Below are positions 6,901 through 14,992 of a stretch of 14,992 nt of DNA, piece by piece (within the stretch, counting starts at the first letter, position 1; each line of letters opens with the position of its first letter). Source of the stretch: Clostridiaceae bacterium AF10-41 (GTDB lineage Bacteria > Bacillota > Clostridia > Clostridiales > Clostridiaceae). Both the position numbers and the translations under genes were made by a program. The DNA lies in the NCBI GenBank assembly GCA_027686065.1, contig JAQCTH010000082.1, forward strand, positions 1 to 14,992, in the 5' to 3' direction. Below the pieces are notes generated by a model. That model searched no databases, had not been told where the DNA came from, and saw nothing but the letters and a program-made list of their open reading frames with translations.

Positions 6901-7623
6901 TTAGGATGGCACATAGCTACTCCTGTATTTGATGGAGCAACAGAAAAAGATATAGAAGAATGCTTAGAAAAAGCAGGATATAATGCAAATGGTAAAACTG
7001 TTTTATATGATGGTAGAACAGGAGAAGCTTTTGATAATGAAGTAACTGTTGGTATAATGTATATATTAAAACTAGCTCACTTAGTTGATGATAAGATACA
7101 TGCTAGATCTACAGGACCATACTCATTAGTAACTCAACAACCTCTTGGTGGTAAAGCACAATTTGGTGGCCAAAGATTTGGAGAAATGGAAGTTTGGGCT
7201 TTAGAAGCATATGGAGCAGCTCATACACTACAAGAAATATTAACTGTTAAATCAGATGATGTTGTGGGTAGAGTTAAAACTTATGAGGCTATTGTTAAAG
7301 GTGAAAACATACCAGAACCTGGGGTTCCAGAATCATTTAAGGTTCTAATTAAAGAACTTCAAGCTTTATGTTTAGACGTAAGAGTATTAAACGATGAAAA
7401 TCAAGAAGTTAAGCTTAAAGAGTTTGCAGAAGAAGAGATGGAAGATTTAGAAGTTAACATTGAAGGAACAGAAGATGTTGTTTCTGATGATGTAAATGTA
7501 GATGATAGTTATACAATATCAGAGGAAGAAGTTGAAGAAGATGTTGAATTTGATAACTTTTCTTTAGATGGATTCCATGAAGAAGATTTAGAACTTGATG
7601 ATTTTGTAAATGATGAACACTAA
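3916..7623 (+). CDS. rpoB: DNA-directed RNA polymerase subunit beta
   Basis: A 1235-aa beta subunit which, with beta', forms the catalytic core. The rifampicin-binding cluster starts [20 protein letters not shown] (481-500) and continues [14 protein letters not shown]492, H502 and S507, equivalent to E. coli D516, H526 and S531, are the wild-type residues, so target-based rifampicin resistance is not indicated. The active-centre lysines lie in [13 protein letters not shown] (K937 and K945). The conserved C-terminal anchor [24 protein letters not shown] is intact. After the usual end a very acidic tail of about 69 residues (1167-1235) follows, longer than strictly needed but like acidic tails in other Firmicutes. 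The ATG follows AAGGGGTG by seven bases. rpoC starts 21 bases after the stop. Confidence 0.99.
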   Translation: MVHPVQVGKRTRMSFGKVKDVTEMPNLIEVQLDSYQWFLDEGLHEVFEDINPITNFTGNLVLEFVDYKLDMDNIKYSVEECKERDSTYAAPLKVSVRLQNNETGEIKEQEVFMGDFPLMTEQGTFIINGAERVIVSQLVRSPGVYYNFNVDKTGKKLYSSTVIPNRGAWLEYETDSNDIIYVRIDKTRKLPISILARAMGFGSDQELLDYFGEDERFKATIEKDNTKTKEEALLEIYKRLRPGEPPTVDSAISLIDSLFFDAKRYDLSRVGRYKFNKKLALNLRLVNQIAATDIVNPQTGEIMIEQGKKISRSLAEEIQNVGINSVDILVEDRVVRVIGNHFVDIKKFISFDIEDLNIREFVHYPILKEILDNYDDEETIKEEIKKNLNRLIPKHIIKDDIFATISYELGLPYAIGYVDDIDHLGNRRLRSVGELLQNQFRIGLSRMERVVKERMTIQDQEAITPQMLINIRPVAAAIKEFFGSSQLSQFMDQTNPLSELTHKRRLSALGPGGLSRERAGFEVRDVHHSHYGRMCPIETPEGPNIGLINSLATYAKVNEYGFIETPYRVVDKENGIVTDEIRYFTADEEDQYLVAQAKEPIGEDKWFVDSRVTVRILNEILVVNAEEVDLIDVSPRQIVSVATAMIPFLENDDASRALMGSNMQRQAVPLLKPQAPVVGTGIEFKAAVDSGVLPKARNAGKVVYVSSSEIRIKRDVDGGVDTYKLLKFKRSNQGTCINQRPLVDKGEIVFKNQVLADGPSTDLGEIALGKNIRMGFITWEGYNYEDAMLISEELVREDVFTSIHIEEYECEARDTKLGPEEITRDIPNVSEDALKDIDDRGIIRIGAEVRSGDILVGKVTPKGETELTAEERLLRAIFGEKAREVRDTSLRVPHGEAGIIVDVKVFTRENGDELNPGVNELVRCYIAQKRKISVGDKMAGRHGNKGVISRVLPEEDMPFLPDGRPLQICLNPLGVPSRMNIGQVLEVHLGWAASQLGWHIATPVFDGATEKDIEECLEKAGYNANGKTVLYDGRTGEAFDNEVTVGIMYILKLAHLVDDKIHARSTGPYSLVTQQPLGGKAQFGGQRFGEMEVWALEAYGAAHTLQEILTVKSDDVVGRVKTYEAIVKGENIPEPGVPESFKVLIKELQALCLDVRVLNDENQEVKLKEFAEEEMEDLEVNIEGTEDVVSDDVNVDDSYTISEEEVEEDVEFDNFSLDGFHEEDLELDDFVNDEH

Positions 7624-7644
7624 ATTTGAAGGGAGGATATACCC

Positions 7645-10600
7645 TTGTTTGAATTGAATAATTTTGATGCTATACAAATAGGTTTAGCTTCACCTGATCA
7701 AATAAGAGAATGGTCAAGAGGAGAAGTTAAAAAGCCAGAAACTATAAATTATAGAACATTAAAACCAGAAAGAGACGGTCTATTCTGTGAAAGAATATTT
7801 GGACCTATAAAAGACTGGGAATGCCATTGTGGTAAATATAAAAGAGTTAGATATAAGGGCATAGTTTGTGACAGATGTGGAGTTGAAGTAACTAAGGCAA
7901 AGGTAAGAAGAGAAAGAATGGGGCATATTGAACTTGCTGCCCCAGTTTCTCACATTTGGTACTTTAAAGGTATTCCATCAAGAATGGGATTACTTTTAGA
8001 TATGTCACCAAGAGCTTTAGAAAAAATACTATATTTTGCTTCATATGTAGTAATAGACCCTAAAGAAACAACGTTATTAAAGAAACAGTTGTTAAATGAA
8101 AAAGAGTATAGAGAAGCTGTTGATAAGTATGGTGAAGAAAGCTTTGTGGCTGGAATGGGAGCAGAAGCTGTTCAGGGATTACTTAAAGAAATCGACTTAG
8201 AAGGCCAATCAAGAGATCTTAAAGAAGAGTTAAAAACAAGCACTGGTCAAAAAAGAGTTAGAATCATAAGAAGATTAGAAGTGGTTGAATCTTTTAGAAA
8301 ATCAGGAAATGACCCAAGATGGATGGTTATAAATGTTATTCCTGTTATTCCTCCAGATTTAAGACCAATGGTTCAATTGGATGGTGGAAGATTTGCAACT
8401 TCAGATTTAAATGATTTATATAGAAGAGTTATTAATAGAAATAACAGACTAAAGAAATTATTAGACTTAGGTGCTCCAGATATTATTGTTAGAAATGAAA
8501 AAAGAATGCTTCAAGAAGCTGTGGATGCGCTTATAGATAATGGTAGAAGAGGTAGACCTGTAACGGGACCTGGAAACAGACCGCTTAAATCATTATCAGA
8601 TATGTTAAAAGGTAAACAAGGTAGATTTAGACAAAACTTACTAGGTAAGAGAGTTGACTATTCTGGTAGATCAGTTATAGTTGTTGGACCAGAATTAAAA
8701 ATGTACCAATGTGGACTTCCAAAAGAAATGGCTTTAGAATTATTTAAACCATTTGTAATGAAGAAACTAGTTGAAGATGGAGTAGCGCATAATATAAAGA
8801 GTGCGAAAAGAATGGTTGAAAGAGTAAATAATCAAGTATGGGATGTACTTGAAGAAGTTATTACTGATCATCCAGTTTTACTAAACCGTGCTCCTACTCT
8901 ACATAGACTTGGGATTCAAGCATTCCAACCGATTTTAGTAGAAGGTAGAGCAATAAAACTACATCCACTTGTATGTACTGCATATAATGCTGACTTCGAT
9001 GGAGACCAAATGGCTGTTCACGTTCCGTTATCAGTTGAAGCACAAGCAGAAGCAAGATTCTTAATGCTTGCAGCGGGAAATATTATGAAACCTTCAGATG
9101 GTAAACCAGTTTGTGTACCTACACAAGATATGGTACTAGGATCATATTATCTAACTATGGATAAGGATGGTGCTAATGGTGAAGGAAAAGTATTCTCTTC
9201 AAAAGATGAAGCTATTATGGCTTATGAAGTTGGAGAAATAGATATTCATGCAGCAATTCAAGTAAGAATGTTTAAAGAAATAGATGGAGAAAAGAAATCA
9301 GGTATAATAAAGACTACAGTTGGAAAAATAATCTTTAATGAATCAATTCCTCAAAATTTAGGTTTTGTAAATAGAGATTCAAAAGAAGAAGAATTTAATT
9401 TAGAAGTAGATTTCTTAATAACTAAAAAGTCTTTAGGAAAAATTATAGATAGATGTTATACAGTACATGGTCCAACTAACACATCAATAATGCTTGATAA
9501 GATCAAAGCTTTAGGTTATCATTATTCATCAATAGGAGCTATAACAGTAGCTGCATCTGATATGATAGTACCGGATGCAAAGTATGTATTACTTAAAGAA
9601 GCTGATGAAACAGTTGATAAGATAGAGAAGATGTATAAAAGAGGATTCATATCAGAAGAAGAAAGATATGAAAGAGTTATTGAGAAATGGACTAAAACAA
9701 CAGAAGATGTTGCCGATGCACTTATGGAAAGTTTGGATAAATTCAATCCAATATTCATGATGGCAGACTCAGGAGCCAGAGGATCTAAATCTCAAATCAA
9801 GCAATTAGCTGGTATGAGAGGGCTTATGGCGAGTCCAACTGGTAAGATTATAGAATTACCTATTAGAGCATCATTTAGAGAAGGACTTGAAGTTTTAGAA
9901 TATTTCATATCTACTCATGGAGCTAGAAAAGGTAATGCAGATACAGCTCTTAAAACTGCAGATTCTGGATACTTAACAAGAAGACTTGTTGACGTATCAC
10001 AAGATGTTATCGTAAGAGAAATTGATTGTGGAACAACAGAAGGTATATATGTTTCAGAGATAAAAGAAGGAAATGAAGCTATCGAAGGATTAGCTGAAAG
10101 ACTTTATGGTAGATACACAGCAGAACCTATAATTAATCCAACAACAGGAGAAGTTATGGTAGAAGCTGATCAATATATGGAACTAGATGTTGCAGAAAAA
10201 GTTGCAGCTTCAGGAGTTAAAAAAGTTAAAATTAGATCTGTATTTACATGTAAGTGTAAAGTTGGAGTATGTTCTAAATGCTACGGTATGAACATGGCAA
10301 CAGCACAGAAGATAAATATAGGCGAAGCTGTTGGTATTATAGCAGCACAATCAATCGGAGAACCAGGAACTCAACTTACAATGAGAACATTCCATACAGG
10401 GGGAGTTGTTGGAGCCGATATTACACAAGGTCTTCCTAGAGTTGAAGAGTTATTTGAAGCTAGAAAACCTAAAGGTTTAGCTATAGTAAGTGAAATAACA
10501 GGTACAGTTAGATTTGAAGAAACTAAAAAGAAGAGAACTGTATTCGTAGTTTCAAACGATGGAGAAGAACGTAGTTATGAAATACCATTTGGTTCAAGAT

Positions 10601-11178
10601 TAAAGGTATCAAATGATGAATTTATTGAAGCTGGAGATGAAATCACTGAAGGTTCAGTAAATCCTCATGATATAGCGGCAATTAAAGGTATTGATGGAGC
10701 TAGAAAATATCTATTATCTGAAGTTCAAAAAGTTTATAGACTTCAAGGTGTTGATATAAATGATAAACATTTAGAAGTTGTAGTTAGACAAATGACTAGA
10801 AAAATTAAGGTGTTGGATTCAGGAGATACTGAACTATTACCAGGAACAATGATAGATATGTTTGATTTTGCAGCAGAAAATGCAAGAGTAAGAGAATTTG
10901 GCGGAGAAGAAGCTAAAGGAGAGCAAGCATTGTTAGGTATTACTAAAGCTGCCTTAGCAACAGATAGTTTCCTATCAGCAGCATCATTCCAAGAAACTAC
11001 TAGAGTTCTTACAGAAGCAGCAATTAAAGGTAAAATAGATCCTTTAGTTGGGTTGAAGGAAAATGTAATTATTGGTAAGTTAATACCAGCAGGTACAGGA
11101 ATGATGAAATATAGAAACGTAAAGCTAGATGTTGACGATGTTTTAGTGGAAAATGAAGCAATAGAATCAATTGAATAA
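7645..11178 (+). CDS. rpoC: DNA-directed RNA polymerase subunit beta'
   Basis: A 1177-aa beta' subunit. The N-terminal zinc ribbon uses C60, C62, C75 and C78. The Mg-binding loop NADFDGDQM carries catalytic D450, D452 and D454. The bridge helix lies at about 745-785 (…[17 protein letters not shown]…). The second zinc site uses C795, C869, C876 and C879, with an extra C871. The trigger loop begins MRTFHTGGV (913-921). The length shows that the large proteobacterial insertion in the trigger loop is absent. The start codon is TTG, eight bases after GGGAGG (7631-7636). The next in-frame Met comes after the first zinc site, so TTG must be the true start. It is co-transcribed with rpoB. Confidence 0.99.
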   Translation: MFELNNFDAIQIGLASPDQIREWSRGEVKKPETINYRTLKPERDGLFCERIFGPIKDWECHCGKYKRVRYKGIVCDRCGVEVTKAKVRRERMGHIELAAPVSHIWYFKGIPSRMGLLLDMSPRALEKILYFASYVVIDPKETTLLKKQLLNEKEYREAVDKYGEESFVAGMGAEAVQGLLKEIDLEGQSRDLKEELKTSTGQKRVRIIRRLEVVESFRKSGNDPRWMVINVIPVIPPDLRPMVQLDGGRFATSDLNDLYRRVINRNNRLKKLLDLGAPDIIVRNEKRMLQEAVDALIDNGRRGRPVTGPGNRPLKSLSDMLKGKQGRFRQNLLGKRVDYSGRSVIVVGPELKMYQCGLPKEMALELFKPFVMKKLVEDGVAHNIKSAKRMVERVNNQVWDVLEEVITDHPVLLNRAPTLHRLGIQAFQPILVEGRAIKLHPLVCTAYNADFDGDQMAVHVPLSVEAQAEARFLMLAAGNIMKPSDGKPVCVPTQDMVLGSYYLTMDKDGANGEGKVFSSKDEAIMAYEVGEIDIHAAIQVRMFKEIDGEKKSGIIKTTVGKIIFNESIPQNLGFVNRDSKEEEFNLEVDFLITKKSLGKIIDRCYTVHGPTNTSIMLDKIKALGYHYSSIGAITVAASDMIVPDAKYVLLKEADETVDKIEKMYKRGFISEEERYERVIEKWTKTTEDVADALMESLDKFNPIFMMADSGARGSKSQIKQLAGMRGLMASPTGKIIELPIRASFREGLEVLEYFISTHGARKGNADTALKTADSGYLTRRLVDVSQDVIVREIDCGTTEGIYVSEIKEGNEAIEGLAERLYGRYTAEPIINPTTGEVMVEADQYMELDVAEKVAASGVKKVKIRSVFTCKCKVGVCSKCYGMNMATAQKINIGEAVGIIAAQSIGEPGTQLTMRTFHTGGVVGADITQGLPRVEELFEARKPKGLAIVSEITGTVRFEETKKKRTVFVVSNDGEERSYEIPFGSRLKVSNDEFIEAGDEITEGSVNPHDIAAIKGIDGARKYLLSEVQKVYRLQGVDINDKHLEVVVRQMTRKIKVLDSGDTELLPGTMIDMFDFAAENARVREFGGEEAKGEQALLGITKAALATDSFLSAASFQETTRVLTEAAIKGKIDPLVGLKENVIIGKLIPAGTGMMKYRNVKLDVDDVLVENEAIESIE

Positions 11179-11193
11179 TACAATGCAATTTTA

Positions 11194-11222
11194 TTGACAT
11201 GTGTATGCTTAAATGATAAAAT
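11194..11222 (+). promoter_or_regulatory. Promoter of the L7Ae-like-rpsL-rpsG-fusA (str) unit
   Basis: TTGACA (11194-11199), a 17-base spacer and TAAAAT (11217-11222, 5 of 6) with TGA directly before the -10 form a strong extended -10 promoter. It begins 15 bases after the rpoC stop and I see no convincing terminator between them, so rpoBC read-through probably adds to this unit. Transcription would start near 11229. Confidence 0.85.
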
Positions 11223-11277
11223 ACGAATTGTGTGATTTTAAAGCTACACTACAATATAATTGTCTACATGAATTCAT

Positions 11278-11304
11278 GGAGGCAAAGTCATGAGCTGCGC
11301 CTCT
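11278..11304 (+). promoter_or_regulatory. Hairpin covering the upstream start of the L7Ae-like gene
   Basis: GGAGGC (11278-11283) is both a well-placed Shine-Dalgarno for ATG 11290 and the 5' arm of a stem with GCCTCT (11299-11304; five Watson-Crick pairs and one G·U). The loop contains that ATG. Folding would hide the upstream site, while the second site, GGGAG (11320-11324) before ATG 11332, stays free. Confidence 0.45.
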
Positions 11305-11331
11305 ATGAACTTTTATATAGGGAGTGATTTC

Positions 11332-11571
11332 ATGATAGATAGAATTGTAGGTAATAAAGTAATTGGTATAAAACAGTGTACTAAGACCATTAAAAATGGA
11401 AGTGGTTATGTTTTATATGTAGCTAAGGATGCAGACAAAAATTTAACAAAATCTTTAATTGAAATAGCAATTAAAGAAAATGTTAAAATTGTTTTTATAA
11501 ATACAATGAAAGAATTAGGTAAAATGTGTGAAATAGATGTTAGTACATCTTCAGTACTAGTTTTAGATTAA
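11332..11571 (+). CDS. L7Ae/YbxF-family ribosomal protein-like (K-turn binding)
   Basis: The 79-aa frame from ATG 11332 reads MIDRIVGNKVIGIKQCTKTIKNGSGYVLYVAKDADKN… and matches the small L7Ae-like protein found between rpoC and rpsL in Firmicutes (B. subtilis YbxF/RplGB), a kink-turn RNA binder. Shared marks are GxKQ..K.IK.G, the VAKDAD strand-turn and MKELGK. The normally glycine-rich end (CGIDVGAA in relatives) is CEIDVSTSSVLVLD here. GGGAG lies seven bases before this ATG. An in-frame upstream ATG at 11290, also with a good Shine-Dalgarno, would add 14 residues (MSCASMNFYIGSDF) that resemble nothing in the family. I prefer 11332 from homology, but 11290 remains possible. It is the first gene of the str unit. 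Confidence 0.85.
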   Translation: MIDRIVGNKVIGIKQCTKTIKNGSGYVLYVAKDADKNLTKSLIEIAIKENVKIVFINTMKELGKMCEIDVSTSSVLVLD

Positions 11572-11584
11572 TTCATTAATAAGC

Positions 11585-11616
11585 TTTTATCTTAAATATT
11601 AGATATATAGATAAAA
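11585..11616 (+). repeat. 8-bp inverted repeat before rpsL
   Basis: TTTTATCT (11585-11592) is complementary to AGATAAAA (11609-11616) across a 16-base A/T-rich loop. It sits between the L7Ae-like stop and the rpsL Shine-Dalgarno (11624). It is weak and A/T only, and no role can be assigned. Confidence 0.35.
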
Positions 11617-11636
11617 AAATTTCAGGAGGTGAAAAA

Positions 11637-12017
11637 ATGCCAACTATTAGCCAATTAGTAAGAAAAGGCAGAAAAACTGTTATTAACAAATCAACAGCAC
11701 CAGCACTTAACGAGTGTCCACAAAGAAGAGGGGTTTGCACAGTTGTAAAAACAACTACTCCTAAAAAGCCTAACTCAGCTTTAAGAAAAATAGCAAGAGT
11801 AAGACTTACAAATGGATTCGAAGTTACTGCATACATTGGTGGTGTAGGACACAACTTACAAGAGCATAGTGTTGTTCTTATAAGAGGTGGTAGAGTTAAG
11901 GACCTTCCTGGTGTTAGATACCATATCGTAAGAGGAGCACTAGACTGTGCTGGAGTAGCTAACAGAATGCAAGGAAGATCAAAGTACGGTGCTAAAAAGC
12001 CGAAGGCAAAGAAGTAG
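11637..12017 (+). CDS. rpsL: 30S ribosomal protein S12
   Basis: A 126-aa S12, the decoding-centre protein of the small subunit. [13 protein letters not shown] carries K43, and [13 protein letters not shown] carries K88 and P91. These are the wild-type residues at the classic streptomycin-resistance positions, so target-based resistance is not indicated. D89 in the same loop is the residue methylthiolated by RimO in some bacteria. AGGAGG (11624-11629) lies seven bases before the ATG. The final codons overlap the 5' arm of a hairpin, GTAGTTTA/TAAACTAC, that contains the TAG stop. Confidence 0.99.
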   Translation: MPTISQLVRKGRKTVINKSTAPALNECPQRRGVCTVVKTTTPKKPNSALRKIARVRLTNGFEVTAYIGGVGHNLQEHSVVLIRGGRVKDLPGVRYHIVRGALDCAGVANRMQGRSKYGAKKPKAKK

Positions 12018-12123
12018 TTTAAAGTAAACTACAGTAGTGCTTGTCTTCAGCATTTACATAGATTTATAAATTAAGTTTATATAGATGAAGAAGTAAAGCA
12101 CTTTACGGCAATGTAATAATTGC
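12014..12123 (+). promoter_or_regulatory. Structured rpsL-rpsG intercistronic RNA
   Basis: The 152-base spacer is rich in pairings. GTAGTTTA (12014-12021)/TAAACTAC (12025-12032) is a perfect 8-bp hairpin over the rpsL stop. A nested arm follows: AGTGCTT (12036-12042)/AAGCACT (12096-12102), then TCTTCA (12044-12049)/TGAAGA (12086-12091), then TATAAA (12065-12070)/TTTATA (12076-12081). GCAAT (12108-12112)/ATTGC (12119-12123) follows. In E. coli S7 represses its own operon by binding the S12-S7 spacer; a similar role here is inference. No T-run marks a terminator. Confidence 0.5.
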
Positions 12124-12142
12124 AGAGTACCAATGAACTTAA

Positions 12143-12640
<498 letters not shown>

Positions 12641-12643
12641 TAT

Positions 12644-12679
12644 ACAAAACTGTTTTGGCTTTTGCTAAAACAGTTTTGT
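12644..12679 (+). terminator. Long perfect hairpin between rpsG and fusA
   Basis: ACAAAACTGTTTT (12644-12656) pairs perfectly with AAAACAGTTTTGT (12667-12679), and GGC/GCT extends the stem to 16 pairs around a TTTT loop. It starts four bases after the rpsG stop and ends 37 bases before fusA. No T-run follows (CGAATTT), so it is at best a leaky terminator. It could instead be a processing site or a barrier to mRNA decay. Labelled terminator for want of a better class. Confidence 0.6.
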
Positions 12680-12716
12680 CGAATTTAAAATTACTCGTTG
12701 AGAGGAGGAAATACAA

Positions 12717-14780
12717 ATGGCTAGAAAATATCCTTTAGAAAAATTCCGTAACTTTGGAATAATGGCTCATATAGATGCAGGAAAGACTACAACTACTGAG
12801 CGTATATTATTTTATACAGGAAGAAGTCACAAGATTGGAGAAGTTCATGAAGGAGCAGCTACAATGGACTGGATGGTTCAAGAACAAGAAAGAGGTATAA
12901 CAATTACTTCTGCTGCAACAACATGTGCTTGGAAGGGTCATGAATTAAATATTATAGATACTCCGGGTCACGTAGATTTCACAGTTGAAGTTGAAAGATC
13001 ATTAAGAGTACTTGATGGAGCTGTTACAGTTCTAGATGCAAAAAGTGGGGTTGAACCACAAACTGAAACTGTTTGGAGACAGGCAGACAAATACGGTGTT
13101 CCAAGAATGATATATGTTAATAAGATGGATGCTACAGGAGCAGATTTCTTTAGATGCATAAACACTGTAAGAGATAGATTAAAAGCTAACGCAGTTCCAA
13201 TACAAATTCCGGTTGGTTCAGAAGATCAATTTAAGGGAATGATAGACTTAATAACTAACAAGGCAATTATGTTCTACGATGATTTAGGAAAAGATGTTAG
13301 AATAGAAGAAATTCCAGCTGATCTAGCAGATCAAGCAGAAGAATATAGAATGGCTCTACTTGAAGCAGTAGCGGAAACTAACGAAGAATTAATGGAAAAA
13401 TATCTTGAAGGTGAAGAATTAACAGAAGAAGAAATAATGGTAGGACTAAGAAAAGCTACTATAGCTAATGAAATAGTTCCATGTATTTGTGGTTCATCAT
13501 ATAAAAACAAAGGTGTTCAACAAATGATTGATGGAGTTGTTGCATTCTTGCCATCACCTTTAGATATACCAGCTGTTAATGGAACAACATTAGAAGGTGA
13601 AGAAGCTACAAGAGAAGCATCTGATGAAGCGCCAATGTCAGCTTTAGCATTTAAAATAGCAACAGATCCATTTGTTGGAAAACTTGCGTTTACAAGAATT
13701 TATTCAGGTGTTATGCAAAGTGGAACATACGTGTTAAATTCAACAAAGGGTAAAAAAGAAAGAATAGGAAGACTTGTTAAGATGCATGCTAACTCAAGAG
13801 AAGAAGTTGAAGCATTAGAAGCAGGTGAATTAGGAGCTGTTATAGGATTAAAGAATACTACAACAGGGGATACTCTTTGTTTAGAAAATGATCCAATAAT
13901 ATTAGAATCTATGGAATTCCCAGAACCAGTTATATCTGTAGCTATAGAGCCAAAGACAAAAGCTGGTCAAGAAAAAATGGGCTTAGCATTAGCTAAGTTA
14001 GCTGAAGAAGATCCTACATTTAAGACTCATACTGATCAAGAAACTGGTCAAACAATTATTGCAGGTATGGGAGAACTTCACTTAGAAATTATAGTTGATA
14101 GATTAACTAGAGAATTTAAAGTTGAATGTAATGTTGGAGCACCTCAAGTTGCATATAAGGAAACTATTAGAAAAGCTGTTAAAGCAGAAGCTAAATATGC
14201 TAAGCAATCTGGTGGTAAGGGACAATACGGTCATTGTGTGATCGAAATGGAACCTACTGAAGGAGAATACGTATTTGAAAATGCTATAGTAGGAGGAGCT
14301 GTTCCAAGAGAATATATTCCTGCAATAGATAATGGTATTCAAGAAGCTGCTAAGAGTGGGGTTGTAGCTGGTTATGAAACTATAAACTTTAAGGTTAAAT
14401 TAGTTCACGGTTCATACCACGAAGTTGACTCATCTGAAATGGCATTTAAAATTGCCGGTTCTATGGCTTTCAAAAATGCAATGGCAAAAGCAGAACCAGT
14501 TTTACTTGAGCCAATGGAAAAGGTTGAAGTTACAGTACCAGAAGAATACATGGGAGATGTAATGGGAGATCTTAACTCAAGAAGAGGAAGAATAGAAGGA
14601 ATGGAAGCTATAAACGGAGCTCAAATAATAAGAGCTATGGTTCCACTTTCAGAAATGTTTGGATATGCAACTACTTTAAGATCAAGAACTCAAGGTAGAG
14701 GTACTTATTCAATGGTATTCGATCACTTCGAAGAAGTTCCTAAGAGTGTTCAAGAAAAAATTAAAAGTGAAAGAAATTAA
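12717..14780 (+). CDS. fusA: Elongation factor G
   Basis: A 687-aa EF-G, the GTPase that drives ribosomal translocation and helps recycle ribosomes. G1 is AHIDAGKT (17-24), switch I ends QERGITI (57-63), G3 is DTPGH (81-85) and G4 is NKMD (135-138). Domain II follows from about residue 290. Domain III includes [13 protein letters not shown]. Domain IV has [13 protein letters not shown], and domain V ends with [21 protein letters not shown]. Length and all motifs fit the classical translocating type rather than the divergent FusA2 or Tet(M) proteins. AGGAGG (12703-12708) lies eight bases before the ATG. It follows rpsG and precedes tuf, the standard str order. Confidence 0.99.
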   Translation: MARKYPLEKFRNFGIMAHIDAGKTTTTERILFYTGRSHKIGEVHEGAATMDWMVQEQERGITITSAATTCAWKGHELNIIDTPGHVDFTVEVERSLRVLDGAVTVLDAKSGVEPQTETVWRQADKYGVPRMIYVNKMDATGADFFRCINTVRDRLKANAVPIQIPVGSEDQFKGMIDLITNKAIMFYDDLGKDVRIEEIPADLADQAEEYRMALLEAVAETNEELMEKYLEGEELTEEEIMVGLRKATIANEIVPCICGSSYKNKGVQQMIDGVVAFLPSPLDIPAVNGTTLEGEEATREASDEAPMSALAFKIATDPFVGKLAFTRIYSGVMQSGTYVLNSTKGKKERIGRLVKMHANSREEVEALEAGELGAVIGLKNTTTGDTLCLENDPIILESMEFPEPVISVAIEPKTKAGQEKMGLALAKLAEEDPTFKTHTDQETGQTIIAGMGELHLEIIVDRLTREFKVECNVGAPQVAYKETIRKAVKAEAKYAKQSGGKGQYGHCVIEMEPTEGEYVFENAIVGGAVPREYIPAIDNGIQEAAKSGVVAGYETINFKVKLVHGSYHEVDSSEMAFKIAGSMAFKNAMAKAEPVLLEPMEKVEVTVPEEYMGDVMGDLNSRRGRIEGMEAINGAQIIRAMVPLSEMFGYATTLRSRTQGRGTYSMVFDHFEEVPKSVQEKIKSERN

Positions 14781-14802
14781 TTCACTTTAGTTATAAATTT
14801 TA

Positions 14803-14861
14803 GTAATGTTGCTCATAATTTAGTTATGGGTAGCATTACATAATATGAATTTTTATTATTA
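14803..14861 (+). terminator. Probable terminator after fusA
   Basis: GTAATGTTGCTCATAA (14803-14818) pairs with TTATGGGTAGCATTAC (14824-14839), 16 pairs with three G·U and loop TTTAG. A T-rich stretch, TTTTTATTATTAT, starts about ten bases later (14850). The delayed T-run weakens the call. It separates fusA from a candidate tuf promoter. Confidence 0.6.
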
Positions 14862-14892
14862 TAAATTATAAGAGTGAAAATTTATATAGACC

Positions 14893-14921
14893 TAGAAAAT
14901 TAAAGATAAATTAGATATAAT
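14893..14921 (+). promoter_or_regulatory. Candidate promoter of second tuf
   Basis: TATAAT (14916-14921) is a perfect -10 box. TAGAAA (14893-14898, 4 of 6) lies at the correct 17-base spacing as the -35. Transcription would start near 14928, leaving a leader of about 40 bases. In this A/T-rich spacer a chance match is possible. Confidence 0.5.
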
Positions 14922-14968
14922 AACTAAGAAGGTTAATATAATTAATTTCCATAAAGGAGGATTTTACA

Positions 14969-14992
14969 ATGGCAAAGCAAAAATTCGAAAGA
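14969..14992 (+). CDS. tuf: Elongation factor Tu, N-terminal start (partial, second tuf copy)
   Basis: ATG at 14969, eight bases after AAAGGAGG (14953-14960), opens MAKQKFER, the typical EF-Tu N-terminus of Firmicutes. The gene is cut by the window end after eight codons. Its position directly after fusA is the classical place of tuf. With the tuf end at 1-39, this means two tuf genes in the same direction about 15 kb apart. Confidence 0.93.

Noticed and set aside
10743..11183. 146-codon minus-strand frame opposite the 3' end of rpoC
   Set aside because: Serine/isoleucine-rich antisense shadow of rpoC with no recognisable domain. The overlap with the rpoC stop is a consequence of A/T-rich stop-poor antisense sequence.

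Overview
The window is low-GC, AT-rich DNA from a Gram-positive Firmicute, most likely Clostridium sensu stricto (cluster I). The evidence is a strong AGA/TTA/ATA codon bias, strong GGAGG ribosome binding sites, the compact RpoC without the proteobacterial insertion, the four-cysteine L33, and the gene order tuf / rpmG-secE-nusG-rplK-rplA-rplJ-rplL-rpoB-rpoC / L7Ae-like-rpsL-rpsG-fusA / tuf. All genes are on the + strand. The species cannot be named from the sequence alone.

Layout. Bases 1-39 are the last 12 codons of one EF-Tu gene, followed by a weak terminator-like hairpin. A TTGACA promoter at about 121 starts the first unit: rpmG (L33, GTG start, 49 aa), secE (preprotein translocase), nusG (transcription factor), rplK (L11) and rplA (L1). 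Just upstream of both rplK and rplA is a copy of the L1-binding rRNA mimic (GTGGGAGG...ATACCAC or ATTACCAC). Three bases past rplA is a perfect consensus promoter (TTGACA-17-TATAAT), then an L10 leader with an attenuator, then rplJ (L10) and rplL (L7/L12), closed by a strong hairpin. The 354-base rplL-rpoB gap holds that terminator, a second inverted repeat, an extended -10 promoter, and a structured leader ending in an attenuator-like hairpin shortly before rpoB. rpoB and rpoC follow, rpoC with a TTG start.

Another extended -10 promoter lies just after rpoC and drives an L7Ae/YbxF-like gene, rpsL (S12), rpsG (S7, GTG start) and fusA (EF-G). A long hairpin separates rpsG from fusA, and a structured 152-base spacer separates rpsL from rpsG. 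After fusA come a hairpin, a candidate promoter, and the first 8 codons of a second EF-Tu gene, cut by the window edge.

The genes work together as the core of gene expression: RNA polymerase beta and beta', NusG, the ribosomal stalk and GTPase centre (L11, L10, L7/L12, L1), the decoding and head proteins S12 and S7, and elongation factors G and Tu, plus SecE. I see no mobile element, tRNA, rRNA, CRISPR or defence system. The coding content is ordinary housekeeping. The points worth a second look are regulatory: the doubled L1 sites, the rpoB leader, the nusG start region, the structured str-operon spacers, the two possible starts of the L7Ae-like gene, and the two tuf copies that bracket the block.
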